A stretch of DNA of 64,000 nucleotides from Bacteroidota bacterium (GTDB lineage: Bacteria; Bacteroidota; Ignavibacteria; OLB7): positions 1 through 64,000 of the forward strand of contig JAFDZV010000008.1 in NCBI GenBank assembly GCA_018266795.1, written 5' to 3'. The translations under genes and the position numbers were made by a program. Below are positions 1-9,048 of this stretch, in pieces (position 1 is the stretch's first letter; every line of letters starts with the position of its first letter). The notes beneath the pieces were generated by a model, which did no database searches, had not been told where the DNA came from, and saw only the letters and a program-made list of their open reading frames with translations.

Positions 1-2160
1 GTTGTTCGTTGCGCTCATGCCCGGGGCCGAGGTCAGCGTGAGCGGGAACGTCTCGGTCGTGTTGTCGTATGTCCCCGCGGCAACCTCGAAGATCACCTGC
101 CCCGTTACTCCGAGCTGCGTGAGATCTGCCACGGCCGCGGTGAAGGATGTGTAGTTGCGTGCACCGGAGCCGAGCTTGTTGATGGTGTACAGACCGTTCA
201 ACGGCGTCTTCGCCGTGATCGTTCCGGTAATCATGTCGTTGGTGGCGTCCAGATCGCCGGCGAGCTGCGTTGTGAGCTCGATGGTGTAGGTGCCGGCGGC
301 GAGCGACGTGGTGCCGCTCTGGTTACCGGCGGTGTTGAACGTGACCGTCTGCGAGTTGAACGCCGCAAGCGAAGTAACGGTCTGCACATCGCTGTATATC
401 ACGTTGTTGGATGCATCCAGAATCCGGTAGCGCACGGTCACGTTGGCCTGCGCATTCGATCCTGCATTCTGCACCGAAGCCGACGGCGCGAAGAGCGTGT
501 TCCCCGGAACCACGATCCCGGGCGCCGGTGTAATCAGTCGTTCGGCAAGCATGTCGTTCGTGAGCGGCGGCAGGAAGTTCCCCTCGTCGGCCCCCAGATC
601 AGGCGTCGTGGCGCTCCGCGCGTCGCCGTCTATATCGACGGTCACGGCGCCGAGCGGGGTTCCGCGCGATTCCACCGGCGTCCGGATCAGCGTGGAGATG
701 TGAAGATCGCCGTTGGCCGGATCGAGATACGGCGGCACCACGGAGATGCTGTTGGCCTCCTGCCCGGATGCCGTCTTGAAGTCCGAGAAGGTGATGCGGT
801 TCGCCGTGTAGTATCCCGTATAGAAGTTCGATGCCGTGTTCGCACGAATCAGGTTGTAGTTGGAGAGCGTCCAGCCGGTGGTGGAACTGATGTACAGACC
901 ATAATTGCTGGCCGTACCTCCCGTGCGCGCCACGTAGAAGATGTTGTTGCGGCAGTCCACAGTGTTCGATGACGACTTGTAGAGCGCATACACCGAACGC
1001 GATCCCGTGGATGTTCCTCCGATATAGAAGCTGTTGTTGTACATCAACGTGGTTCCCGAGCTGCTCTGATAGTAGAGCCCGTACACCGTGTGGTCACCAT
1101 TCTCCGCGAAGGAGAACATGTTGTTGGTGATCGTGCTGTTGGCGGTGCTGATGGAGACCCAGTGATAGAAGCCGTAGATAGTCCAGTTGGCGGCGCTGGA
1201 CGTAAGCTTGTAGATCTTGTTGCCGTTGAAGATGCTGTTGATCGGATAGCCCGGAGAGTAGTCCGTGTAGATGCCGTACAACGTGTTCACGGACGCAGGC
1301 GCCGGCACCGTCATGTGAATCGTGCAGCCGTCCACCACCGTGCCGGCCTGCTCCGCATAGGCATCGACGCCGTAGCCGTAGGTGCCGGCGGAGCCGAAGT
1401 TCACGATGTCGCAGCGCTTGATCTTGTTGCCGTTGTTCGGCTTGCCGCTGGTGCCGTACACACCAACGCCGATGTTGTTCCGGTACGTGCCGGCGGGGTC
1501 ACCGATCGTGCAGTTCTGTACCAGGTTGGAATCGTTCCCCGACGCGGCGCTGGTAAGACCGATGAAGACAATGCCGATGCCGTTGCTGGAACTCGTCTTC
1601 GTCGCGGTGCCTGCACTCCCCTGCAGATTGCAGTTCCTGATCACGTTCAGGTCAGCGTCGTTCAACAACCAGAACGTGGGATTGTATGTCGGCTCCGTCT
1701 GGCGGATGGTCATGTCCTTCGTTGTGCCGCCAACCGTGTTCGATCCGTCGAACACGAAGTACTTGGCGCCGTTGAGATAGAAGGTGGCCGAGCCGACGTT
1801 TGTCGTGCCGCTGATGGTAACCGTTGCCCCCACATCGGGTCGGAAGGTGACGGTATTGGCGGCGTTCATCGTTGCAACGTTCGTCAGTACATAGCCGGTG
1901 GCCGGCGGCGTATAGGTTCCGCTGCGGATCGCAAACGTAACCGGTCCGCTTACTCCTCGCGCGTTGAGATCCGCAATCGCCGCGTCGATCGTGGCGTAGT
2001 TCGGCGCGGCGCCGGCGATTGTGTAGGTGCCGTTCAGCGGCTGTGCAAGCGCAGTACCTCCCATGAACAGGAAGAGCACCAGCGCAAACAGCCATGCGTG
2101 CGCACCTCGCGAACGGGCACATGCCGATCGATTGCGAAGCGGTGGGTAGATGGTACGCAT
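1..2160 (-). CDS. Secreted right-handed beta-helix repeat protein (C-terminus cut by window edge)
   Basis: The minus strand is open without a stop from an ATG at 2160 to the window edge, giving the first 720 residues of a larger protein. The start is supported by GAAAGG 7 bases upstream and a signal peptide whose hydrophobic core ends in GGTALAQP. The mature part opens with LNGTYTIAGAAPNYATIDAA, a motif that recurs near residue 660 (LNGLYTINKLGSGARNYTSF), so the module is repeated. Between them are Asn/Gly/Ser-rich strands with repeated N-x-I/F and Y-G-Y-motifs typical of pectate-lyase-like parallel beta-helices. A CARDB-like segment (about residues 540-650) follows. Such proteins in Bacteroidota are cell-surface or exported, often by type IX secretion; the sorting domain would lie outside the window. 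Substrate unknown. Confidence 0.8.
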   Translation of the reverse strand, partial: MRTIYPPLRNRSACARSRGAHAWLFALVLFLFMGGTALAQPLNGTYTIAGAAPNYATIDAAIADLNARGVSGPVTFAIRSGTYTPPATGYVLTNVATMNAANTVTFRPDVGATVTISGTTNVGSATFYLNGAKYFVFDGSNTVGGTTKDMTIRQTEPTYNPTFWLLNDADLNVIRNCNLQGSAGTATKTSSSNGIGIVFIGLTSAASGNDSNLVQNCTIGDPAGTYRNNIGVGVYGTSGKPNNGNKIKRCDIVNFGSAGTYGYGVDAYAEQAGTVVDGCTIHMTVPAPASVNTLYGIYTDYSPGYPINSIFNGNKIYKLTSSAANWTIYGFYHWVSISTANSTITNNMFSFAENGDHTVYGLYYQSSSGTTLMYNNSFYIGGTSTGSRSVYALYKSSSNTVDCRNNIFYVARTGGTASNYGLYISSTTGWTLSNYNLIRANTASNFYTGYYTANRITFSDFKTASGQEANSISVVPPYLDPANGDLHISTLIRTPVESRGTPLGAVTVDIDGDARSATTPDLGADEGNFLPPLTNDMLAERLITPAPGIVVPGNTLFAPSASVQNAGSNAQANVTVRYRILDASNNVIYSDVQTVTSLAAFNSQTVTFNTAGNQSGTTSLAAGTYTIELTTQLAGDLDATNDMITGTITAKTPLNGLYTINKLGSGARNYTSFTAAVADLTQLGVTGQVIFEVAAGTYDNTTETFPLTLTSAPGMSATNN

Positions 2161-2693
2161 AACAATGCCTTTCAAGGATGATTAATGATTGCGCCGAAGC
2201 CGGGAACCGCTGCGACGCAGAGGGATTACCGAATGGACCTGTTGAGATGCCAACACCGAAATGAACGCAGGTCCTCGGCACAGCAACACCGCGTTCACGC
2301 TCGTCAATGTGCTTTCTGCAGTCCGGAGAAATGTCGGGGCGCCGTGTGAGACAAGGCGCGGCCACGATGAAGCCGAACAGGCAGCCATCGACGGCATTAT
2401 CAGGTTGTGCCGATCAGAGCCTCAGAGAGACCACGTGAGTTCAGGGGGTTGCGGAGGTACAGACCTGCCACAGAAGGTGCGGTACGTGCTTGCGATGAAC
2501 GCCGTACCCTGGTGCGCCGGAGGTATTGGGGAATACCCACAATAGTAATCGATCCGGACAATATCTTCCATTGCCTCGCTACTGCGCAAGGAGAAATCGA
2601 TGACGGCGGCCCGTTGACCGGATCGCAGCCCTCGAATATTGATGAAATGAAAGAAATCAACGAATCGATGCGCCGAAATATTCGGGGCATCAA
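2161..2693. other. Intergenic region without a supported gene
   Basis: About 530 bases lie between the start of the beta-helix gene and the lexA terminator. Short frames exist on both strands, but none has a ribosome-binding site, recognisable domain or sensible composition. The segment next to 2160 should hold the promoter of the beta-helix gene; I could not assign a convincing -33/-7 pair. Confidence 0.4.
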
Positions 2694-2732
2694 CAAAAAC
2701 GGGACCGGCTGGTGAAGCCTGGCCCCGTTTAA
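2694..2732 (-). terminator. Intrinsic terminator of lexA
   Basis: An imperfect inverted repeat (arms AAACGGGGCCAGGCT and AGCCGGTCCCGTTT as read on the minus strand) is followed on that strand by five T residues. It lies about 50 bases beyond the lexA stop codon. Confidence 0.7.
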
Positions 2733-2779
2733 TCATACATGATTATCGATAATTATCCACACCGGCCATCCGGAGCGGG

Positions 2780-3406
2780 TCAGCGGCGACCGATAAGCTG
2801 GAAATTGTCCATGTTCCGGATCAACGCAACCACGCGCCCCTCGAGGAAAAATCCCTGCTTGTCGTCAACAGGAATCGGCCTGTAGTTCTTATTTGCAGGT
2901 TCCAGAACGATGCGCCCCGCAATATTGAAGAAGCGCTTCACGGTTGTCTCGTCGCCGATGCGCGCCACCACGATCTCGCCGTTGCGAACCGATTCGGTGC
3001 GACGTACCAGTATCAGATCGTCCTCCATGATCCCGGCGTCCTCCATCGAGTCCCCGCGCACACGAAGAAGAAATACCTCCTCTGAGCCGGCGAAGCTCTT
3101 GTCCAGCATCATCGCCCCTTCGATGTTTTCCATCGCAAGCAGCGGCATGCCGGCAACAACGGTGCCCACGATGGGAACCGAGACGCTGGGTGAGACATTA
3201 TTCAGGCGTATACCACGGCTGCGGCCATCCCGCCGCAGCAACAGCTTTCCCTTGTTCTCCAACGCCGTAAGATGTTTACGAACGGCGCTCTGGTGAATCC
3301 GGAAATGCTCTGCAATCTCCCGTTCCGTGGGAGGCTGCTGATATCGGTTGAAGAAGTTCTCGACAAACGTCAGGATCGATCCCTGTCTCGGTGTCAGCTC
3401 TGTCAT
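2780..3406 (-). CDS. lexA: LexA repressor
   Basis: A 208-residue protein matching LexA over its whole length: N-terminal winged helix (residues 1-65, with PPTEREIAEHF and HQSAVRKHLTALENKGKL), linker with the self-cleavage dipeptide Ala85-Gly86 in VVAGMP, and a C-terminal S24 peptidase fold with the nucleophile Ser120 (RGDSMEDAGI) and the general base Lys157 (TTVKRFF). It represses SOS genes and is inactivated by RecA-stimulated autocleavage. The gene stands alone with its own terminator and precedes a small membrane-protein gene on the same strand. I did not identify an SOS box. The helix-turn-helix recognition segment differs from the E. coli type, so the operator is not predictable from this sequence. 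Confidence 0.97.
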   Translation of the reverse strand: MTELTPRQGSILTFVENFFNRYQQPPTEREIAEHFRIHQSAVRKHLTALENKGKLLLRRDGRSRGIRLNNVSPSVSVPIVGTVVAGMPLLAMENIEGAMMLDKSFAGSEEVFLLRVRGDSMEDAGIMEDDLILVRRTESVRNGEIVVARIGDETTVKRFFNIAGRIVLEPANKNYRPIPVDDKQGFFLEGRVVALIRNMDNFQLIGRR

Positions 3407-3435
3407 CGTTGGGATTTCGTTAGAAGTAGAAGCCG

Positions 3436-3771
3436 TTATCCGATCACGGCCTGCCGCTCGGCGATATCGCCAATGAACGGAAGCTTGAACATCTCGTTGT
3501 TGTAGGCCTTGATCATCAGCAGAATCATCAGGCAGAGCGCTCCGAGGTAGATCACAAGGGCGATCAGCCAGCCGATGAATGGAATCCAGCGGACAACGAG
3601 GTATACTCCGAAGACGATCGCCCAGAGGAGGGTTGATTGCAATCCGTGAAATTTCACGAGGCGGCTCTGCTTCTCTATCAGAAAGAAGATGAGACCGATA
3701 AGGCCTAGATAGCAGATCAGGCCTGCGACGTTCTCATCGAGTCCGGTTGATGACTTGCCTGTCGGTTCCAT
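3436..3771 (-). CDS. Small membrane protein, DUF4870-like
   Basis: A 111-residue protein starting MEPTGKSSTG. The start at 3771 is chosen because AAGGAG lies 9 bases upstream; a longer frame begins with arginine-rich sequence of no merit. It has a short hydrophilic N-terminus and three or four hydrophobic segments (about residues 14-31, 43-60, 62-90). Motifs such as LIFFLIEKQSRLVKFHGLQS and the C-terminal MLLMIKAYNNE resemble the DUF4870 family of small integral membrane proteins (F-H-x-x-Q in the second segment). Function is unknown. It is upstream of lexA on the same strand, 30 bases away, and could be co-transcribed with it. Confidence 0.8.
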   Translation of the reverse strand: MEPTGKSSTGLDENVAGLICYLGLIGLIFFLIEKQSRLVKFHGLQSTLLWAIVFGVYLVVRWIPFIGWLIALVIYLGALCLMILLMIKAYNNEMFKLPFIGDIAERQAVIG

Positions 3772-3999
3772 TGGGAGTTGCTCCTTGTCGGAAGATTGAT
3801 GGGCTGCCCGCTGTTCCGATACATGTGGCCGCCGCCTGTCGGGCCGGGGGGAAGGAACACCCCGAACGTGACGGGGTGTATGAGCGGCGGTCATCCTATG
3901 AACACCAGCGGCCCAACCTACACCCGCTCCTCCAGAATTGCAAACGCAGTGCGTATAAATCGCACGCGTTCAAGCCGAACCAGGCGGGCGCCCGCTCAT

Positions 4000-4007
4000 T
4001 ATCTTTG
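4000..4007 (+). promoter_or_regulatory. Bacteroidota-type -7 element TATCTTTG
   Basis: TATCTTTG matches TAnnTTTG exactly and ends 5 bases before the ATG at 4012. With normal spacing transcription would start at or within a few bases of the ATG, giving a leaderless message. There is no ribosome-binding site before the ATG, which agrees. Confidence 0.5.
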
Positions 4008-4011
4008 AACG

Positions 4012-5247
4012 ATGATATCCCAATCGCTCCGCCTGCCGGCACTTCTCGCATTCACTGCGCTCGCACTCCTTTGGAGTGGCTGCAGCGGCTCCGGCGGCCC
4101 GGCATTCGATGCGTTCAACGCCTACAACCTGGATGGGGGCGCCGCCCGGGCCTGCAACTTCTCGGACCGCAAGCCGGGCCCCGCGGGCATTCTGCGTCCG
4201 TTCCTCTATCGCAATCTTCACGGCGGCCTGCTTGGCCCGCCGCTGGAACTTCCGCTTGCCTGTTTCGGGTTCGTGACGCAAAGCGATGGCGGCTCCGTTC
4301 TTTCGGTGGCACGGCAGGATTCGCTCTTCTGGAGCTTCAAGGCACCGGCCGGTGAGTATATCATGCCCGGCATCGCCGCGGACTCCGCCGGGCACATCTA
4401 CGCAATCACAACCCGCGGCCATCTCTTCGTTCTCACACCGGAGGGGAGGAGGCTCCGCGACTGGCAGATCCAGGACTCTGCCGGTGGACTGGTGCTCCCC
4501 TCGCCGCTGCTGGCGCTGGGGTCCGGAACGGTGGTTGGAAATTCGAATGGCGAGGTGATGCGATATGATGCGGATGGCCGCCTCCTCTGGAAGGTCCGGC
4601 GGGGGGCGTCCGCGAGCGACGCCATGGCGGCCGATCCCCGAATCGGCCTCGCGGTGCCGATCTCATTCAACAACTTCGATCTGGCGGACACGCTGCTGTT
4701 GCTGGACCCGGCAACCGGTTCGCAGCGATGGGCGCAGTCGCCCGGCGGCCGCATCGTGCAGGGCCCTGCGGTCGTGGGGAATCTGCTGGTGCTCGGCATT
4801 GTCACCCGGCGCGACGACCTTCATCAGGTTCCGTCGCTCGCCGCCTTCACAGCGGACGGGAAACCGGCATGGCAGATGCCGCTGCTGCTGACGCCGCGCG
4901 GCATTGCAGGAGACAACGAGGGGAACATCTACGTAAGCGGCTCCGGCACGGGGGATGAAGCCTCCGGCGGCATCCTCACCTGCGTGGATCCCAACGGCAG
5001 GCAACGCTGGCAGGTTACTCTCAAGTCCGGAATTCCGGCGGCACCGGCGATCAGCAACGACTGGGTGTTCTTCATCTCGCGGCGTGACGGGCGCACCGGC
5101 CTCTTCACCTACGACCGCGACGGCCACTTCCAGAACTTCGTCCCGGTCGATGTGCTTCCGGATGTCCATGCACGGCTTACCATCTCCTCGCTCGGCGAAC
5201 TCGTGCTGGCCGCGCTCGATCAGCCGGCCATTCTGGTGGGACGTTGA
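4012..5247 (+). CDS. PQQ-like beta-propeller lipoprotein
   Basis: A 411-residue protein with a lipoprotein signal peptide (hydrophobic core then LLWSGC, lipid-modified Cys about residue 24). The remainder is a series of propeller blades of the PQQ/BamB type: repeats of the form G-x-L-W-K-V/F..., e.g. DGRLLWKVRRG, ATGSQRWAQSPGG, ADGKPAWQMPL, PNGRQRWQVTLKSG. It is predicted to be anchored to a membrane on the periplasmic side or surface; ligand or partner unknown. It lacks the family features of BamB neighbours. The ATG lies right after a -7 promoter element and has no Shine-Dalgarno. No co-directional neighbour within 3.8 kb. Confidence 0.85.
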   Translation: MISQSLRLPALLAFTALALLWSGCSGSGGPAFDAFNAYNLDGGAARACNFSDRKPGPAGILRPFLYRNLHGGLLGPPLELPLACFGFVTQSDGGSVLSVARQDSLFWSFKAPAGEYIMPGIAADSAGHIYAITTRGHLFVLTPEGRRLRDWQIQDSAGGLVLPSPLLALGSGTVVGNSNGEVMRYDADGRLLWKVRRGASASDAMAADPRIGLAVPISFNNFDLADTLLLLDPATGSQRWAQSPGGRIVQGPAVVGNLLVLGIVTRRDDLHQVPSLAAFTADGKPAWQMPLLLTPRGIAGDNEGNIYVSGSGTGDEASGGILTCVDPNGRQRWQVTLKSGIPAAPAISNDWVFFISRRDGRTGLFTYDRDGHFQNFVPVDVLPDVHARLTISSLGELVLAALDQPAILVGR

Positions 5248-5354
5248 ACGGCAACGAACCGTGCCGTTCACTGGTCATTCGGCCGTTGTCGCGGAGTTTT
5301 CTCCGTGACGAGTTTTCCCCGCGGCAACGTCGTTGAATGCAGCGTCAATAAAAA

Positions 5355-5378
5355 GGGCCCGAGAATAACTCAGGCCCA
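5355..5378 (-). terminator. Intrinsic terminator of the cyclophilin cluster
   Basis: Inverted repeat GGGCCTGAG / CTCGGGCCC with a 5-base loop, followed on the minus strand by five to six T residues. It lies 45 bases past the stop of the last prolyl-isomerase gene. Confidence 0.85.
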
Positions 5379-5422
5379 ACGTTCCCTCGCGATCGCATCC
5401 GGGTTCTTCCCGGCGCCGGCGC

Positions 5423-6040
5423 TCAGTGACTCAGATGCCGCACCGTGACATCGATAATCTTCACCGGCACTCGCGGCGTGCTCCCATCCAGATCGACCGC
5501 CTCGATCTTCCGCACGACGTCCATGCCGCCGGTTACCCGCCCGAAGATGGTATAGTTCTTCGGCAGCGAGAGATTGCCGAGGCAGATGAACCACTGGCTG
5601 GTGTTCGTGTTCGGTCCGCGATTCGCCATGGCGATCGTTCCCTCCACATACCCGCGCCGGTAGCTGGGCGCGTTGGGATTCAGCTCATCCTCGAACTCAT
5701 GCCCGTAGATGGACTCCCCCCCCGTTCCCCAGTCGGCCTTCAGCGCGCTGTCCTTCGTCTTCGGATCGCCCGCCTGAATCACGAACTTGGGAACCACCCT
5801 ATGAAAGAGGATTCCCTTGTAGAACCCCTTCGTTGCAAGCTTCACGAAGTTGTCCACGGTCTTCGGAGCGTCCGTGCCGTACAGCACGAGCCCGATCTTT
5901 CCGAGCGACGTCGTGATCACCACCGAATCGGAGATGACCGGCTCCTGCGCTCGCGACTTCTGCGTCGCGACTCCGACAAGCAGAAGGCTTGCCACGAGCA
6001 GACGCATGAGAATTGTTGGTTTGCTAGGCATCACGTTCAT
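5423..6040 (-). CDS. Exported cyclophilin-type peptidyl-prolyl cis-trans isomerase (copy A)
   Basis: A 205-residue cyclophilin with an N-terminal export signal (PTILMRLLVASLLLVGVATQ). Catalytic-core motifs are present: FHRVVPKFVIQAGDP (active-site Arg), GGESIYGHEFEDELNP, GTIAMANRGPNTNTSQWFI and NYTIFGRV. It should isomerise Xaa-Pro bonds of envelope proteins during folding. The start at 6040 (MNVMPSKP) is chosen over an upstream frame; GGAG lies 13 bases upstream, and a second ATG at 6031 is possible. It is the last of three tandem homologues, about 97 bases after copy B, with which it shares most core residues, and it precedes the terminator. Confidence 0.93.
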   Translation of the reverse strand: MNVMPSKPTILMRLLVASLLLVGVATQKSRAQEPVISDSVVITTSLGKIGLVLYGTDAPKTVDNFVKLATKGFYKGILFHRVVPKFVIQAGDPKTKDSALKADWGTGGESIYGHEFEDELNPNAPSYRRGYVEGTIAMANRGPNTNTSQWFICLGNLSLPKNYTIFGRVTGGMDVVRKIEAVDLDGSTPRVPVKIIDVTVRHLSH

Positions 6041-6137
6041 TGATATTCGTTTGCTCCGTTTCGGGGGATGTATTTGCCGCGATCCCGGGCCGCAGCGCAG
6101 TGCCTGCCGGCCTTGCAGCACCGCAGGTCGGAACCGT

Positions 6138-6743
6138 TCAGTCCTCGACCTTCTTCACGCTGACACCGGTGATCTTCACCGGTTCGCGCGGCGCGCTGCC
6201 GGCAAGATCCACGTGCTCGATCTTGTGCACCACGTCCATGCCCTTGGTCACCTTCCCGAAGATCGTATAGTTCTTCGGCAGCTGCACATCGGCGAGGCAG
6301 ATGAACCACTGGCTGGTGTTCGTGTTCTTTCCACGGTTGGCCATCGCAAGCACGCCCTCGGCGTAGCCGCGCACATAGCTCGGAGCGGCGGGATCCAGCT
6401 CATCCTCGAACTCGTGTCCGTAGATGGACTCGCCGCCGGTTCCCCACACATGCTTCAGTGAAGTATCCTTCGTCTTCGGATCGCCCGCCTGGATCACGAA
6501 CCCCGGTACAACGCGGTGAAAGAGAATGTCGTTGTAGAATCCCTTTTCTGCAAGGCCAACGAAATTCGCAACCGTCTTGGGAGCGTCCTTGCCGTACAAC
6601 TCCAGTTCGATATCGCCAAGCGATGTGGAGATCACGGCCTTGTAGGTAACGACCGGCCCGTCGTTCCCATTGGCGGCAAGGCCCGCCGCTACGCCGCCGA
6701 GGCCGAGCGCAATGCTGATTGACATCATGATGATTCGTCTCAT
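6138..6743 (-). CDS. Exported cyclophilin-type peptidyl-prolyl cis-trans isomerase (copy B)
   Basis: A 201-residue cyclophilin with a signal peptide (IIMMSISIALGLGGVAAGLAA). Core motifs: TSLGDIELELYGKDAPKTV, FHRVVPGFVIQAGDPKTKD, GGESIYGHEFEDELDP, GVLAMANRGKNTNTSQWFI and NYTIFGKVTKGMDVV. The catalytic Arg of FHRVVPGF is present. It is very close to copy A in sequence, pointing to tandem duplication. It sits between copies C and A on the minus strand with gaps of 165 and 97 bases, so the three may be one transcript ending at the terminator near 5355. Confidence 0.94.
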   Translation of the reverse strand: MRRIIMMSISIALGLGGVAAGLAANGNDGPVVTYKAVISTSLGDIELELYGKDAPKTVANFVGLAEKGFYNDILFHRVVPGFVIQAGDPKTKDTSLKHVWGTGGESIYGHEFEDELDPAAPSYVRGYAEGVLAMANRGKNTNTSQWFICLADVQLPKNYTIFGKVTKGMDVVHKIEHVDLAGSAPREPVKITGVSVKKVED

Positions 6744-6908
6744 ATGGTATGCTGTTGAGTGCTGAAGTGTCTACAATGTTCTTCCGGGCCGCCTGACGGC
6801 GCGTGCCAACGTTGACCGGCCGCGGGGCTTCCGGTTTCATCCGGCGCCTCCGTTGCCGGGCACTGCAGCCCGGCAAGACCGGGCGCAGGAGGCTCCGTTC
6901 CCAAGCGC

Positions 6909-7844
6909 TCAGCGCCCTCCGGAGGTGCCGCCTCCCTTGGAATCGCCCCCCTTCGTGCCGCCGGCCTTCGGTTCGGCAGCCTTCTGTTCGGCGGGCCTGG
7001 ACTTACCGGACTTGGCGCCGGCAGCGTTCGCATCAACGGTCCCGGCCTTGCCGGATTTCGAATCGCCTGCGGACATTCCACCTCCCTTCGGCTGCCCATC
7101 CGCCGTAGTTGCGGTGGCACCGTCCACCGGCTTCGCGGTAATTGTCTTGATTGTGGCTGGCTTCTCCGGCTGTTCACCCATCCGGCCCGTCTCACCGATC
7201 TTTCGCACAACGTCCATCCCGTTCCGGACGAAGCCGAAGATAGTATAATTGGGCTGAAGATGCGCCGCACCCTCTGCGCTGAGCACGATGAAGAACTGGC
7301 TGCCGTTGGTGTTGGGGCCGGCGTTGGCCATTGCCAGAACCCCCTCGGCATACCCGCGCCGATAGCTTGGCGTGGCCGGGTTCAGCTCATCCTCGAACGT
7401 CTTGCCGTAGATCGATTCGCCTCCCTGCCCCCAGCCGCTCCGATCCTTCATGTCCCGCGAATTCGGGTCGCCGGTCTGAACCATGAATCCGGGGATCACG
7501 CGGTGAAACGCGATGCCGTCGTAGTACTTCTTCTGGGCCAGTTCCACGAAGTTCTTCACGGTCTTCGGAGCATCGTTGCCGTACAGCTCCACCTCGATGT
7601 CGCCCATCGATGTGGAGATCGTGGCCGTGTACGTGGCAACGGGAACCGCCGGGACGGAATCCGCACGCTTGTTGGTATCCAGGTATCCGGCGCTCGCGGC
7701 ACCGGGTGCAAGCTGAGCCGTGTCGATTGGCTTGGTCTGATTTCCCGGCGAGGCGTTCGGCGCCTTCTTCGTGCAGGCGGTGAGCATGATGCATGCTCCC
7801 GCCAGAACCATCGCAATGCGTACGGCGTACGGTGTACTGATCAT
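6909..7844 (-). CDS. Cyclophilin-type PPIase lipoprotein with glycine/lysine-rich tail (copy C)
   Basis: A 311-residue protein. The start at 7844 (MISTPYAVRIAMVLAGAC) gives a lipoprotein signal with lipobox LTAC; a GTG 48 bases further upstream would spoil it. Residues about 75-235 are a cyclophilin domain (TSMGDIEVELYGNDAPKTV, FHRVIPGFMVQTGDPNSRD, GGESIYGKTFEDELNP, GVLAMANAGPNTNGSQFFI). The last 75 residues are low-complexity Gly/Lys/Ala/Ser (for example GGTKGGDSKGGGTSGGR), absent from copies A and B. It would be a membrane-anchored periplasmic folding catalyst. The tail may be a surface or cell-wall linker; that is a guess. First of the three tandem genes, 90 bases after uppP. Confidence 0.92.
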   Translation of the reverse strand: MISTPYAVRIAMVLAGACIMLTACTKKAPNASPGNQTKPIDTAQLAPGAASAGYLDTNKRADSVPAVPVATYTATISTSMGDIEVELYGNDAPKTVKNFVELAQKKYYDGIAFHRVIPGFMVQTGDPNSRDMKDRSGWGQGGESIYGKTFEDELNPATPSYRRGYAEGVLAMANAGPNTNGSQFFIVLSAEGAAHLQPNYTIFGFVRNGMDVVRKIGETGRMGEQPEKPATIKTITAKPVDGATATTADGQPKGGGMSAGDSKSGKAGTVDANAAGAKSGKSRPAEQKAAEPKAGGTKGGDSKGGGTSGGR

Positions 7845-7934
7845 ATCGTTTGAACCACCACGAGTCTGATGAATGTTTACGTTCGATGGCACCGGGACCA
7901 GGCGACCGCAAGGCGACCGAATGCGTCGTGCGCT

Positions 7935-8780
7935 CTACGGCGCAAGGCGACCGAGCGCGATGGCCAGCAGAATGCCGCCCCCCAGAATGATGCGATAGCT
8001 GATGAACAGGCCTGTGGAGTGGGTGCGAAGATAGCGAAGCAGAAACGCAATCGACGCATAGCCACTGATGCCGGCAACCACGGTTGCCACCACGAGCGGC
8101 GCAACGCCGAAACTCATATGGTGCTTCAGCGCGTGCACCAGTTCCAGAATGCCGCTTGCTCCAACCGCCGGAATCGAGAGGAGGAAACTGAAGCGCGCGG
8201 CTGCCTCGCGCGTGAACCCGCGGAACAGCCCCGCGGTAATCGTGGATCCGGACCGTGAGACGCCCGGGATCAGAGCCAGCGCCTGCGCCAGGCCGATGAT
8301 GAGCGCGTCCTTGAGCCGTACCCCTTCGATGGAACGCGTGAACTTTGCCGCGCGCTCCGCCAGCCAGAGGATCAGCGCCAGGCCGACGAGGCTGGAACCG
8401 ATCACGGCCAGATTCTTCGTGAACATCCCCTCGATCCAGTCCTTCAGCGCCAGCCCGATCACCGAGATCGGCAGCGTGCCGGCAATGATATACCAACCGG
8501 TGCGGGAATCCACGGACTGGCTGGCCACCGGAACGCGCTTCAGGTTCTCTCCCACGAACGCACGCGTGATCGACACCAGATCGCGCCGAAAGTAGAGGAG
8601 CACGGCAATCAGGGTGCCAAGCTGTATTACCGCGATGAAGGCGGTCCACTCCTCCGGCGATGCAGGGTTGATCAAACCGTAGGCTCGTCCTGCGAGCGTC
8701 AGATGCGCCGTTGAGCTGATTGGTATGAACTCGCTCAGCCCCTGGATCAGACCGAGAACGATTGCGGTTAGGATCGACAC
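7935..8780 (-). CDS. uppP: Undecaprenyl-diphosphatase (BacA/UppP family)
   Basis: A 281-residue integral membrane enzyme that dephosphorylates undecaprenyl diphosphate to recycle the lipid carrier for peptidoglycan and surface polysaccharides. Family motifs are clear: GLIQGLSEFIPISSTAHL (catalytic Glu17 and Ser/His of the first motif) and IPGVSRSGSTI (residues 171-181), with about eight hydrophobic segments. The start is a GTG at 8780 with AAAGGAG 9 bases upstream; the longer frame upstream lacks any support. Length is normal for the family. It heads the minus-strand run that continues into the cyclophilin genes. Confidence 0.96.
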   Translation of the reverse strand: MSILTAIVLGLIQGLSEFIPISSTAHLTLAGRAYGLINPASPEEWTAFIAVIQLGTLIAVLLYFRRDLVSITRAFVGENLKRVPVASQSVDSRTGWYIIAGTLPISVIGLALKDWIEGMFTKNLAVIGSSLVGLALILWLAERAAKFTRSIEGVRLKDALIIGLAQALALIPGVSRSGSTITAGLFRGFTREAAARFSFLLSIPAVGASGILELVHALKHHMSFGVAPLVVATVVAGISGYASIAFLLRYLRTHSTGLFISYRIILGGGILLAIALGRLAP

Positions 8781-9048
8781 GAAACGATTCTCCTTTGAGC
8801 TTCCAACAGTGAGCGCTGCAGGATTGTGGGCAGATGGATGCAGCCTGTTCGTACAATGGCCATCCCGGCCTGACGGATGAACGGGGGCGAAAATAGGAAG
8901 AATCGGTGAGCGCACACCGGATGATACCGAACGGGGTTGCATCGCATCGGGAACTTTATCGGATATTTGCGCCGCCCGATCGCACGGCCCGCCGCCGGCG
9001 AACCGGGGGGACCCACTATACATCGTCAGCCTTTCACTTCGGATCATC

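Noticed and set aside
1090-2181. Plus-strand open frame of 363 codons opposite the beta-helix gene
   Set aside because: Val/Arg/Gly-rich, no domain; the minus strand is open through the window edge with signal peptide and beta-helix repeats.
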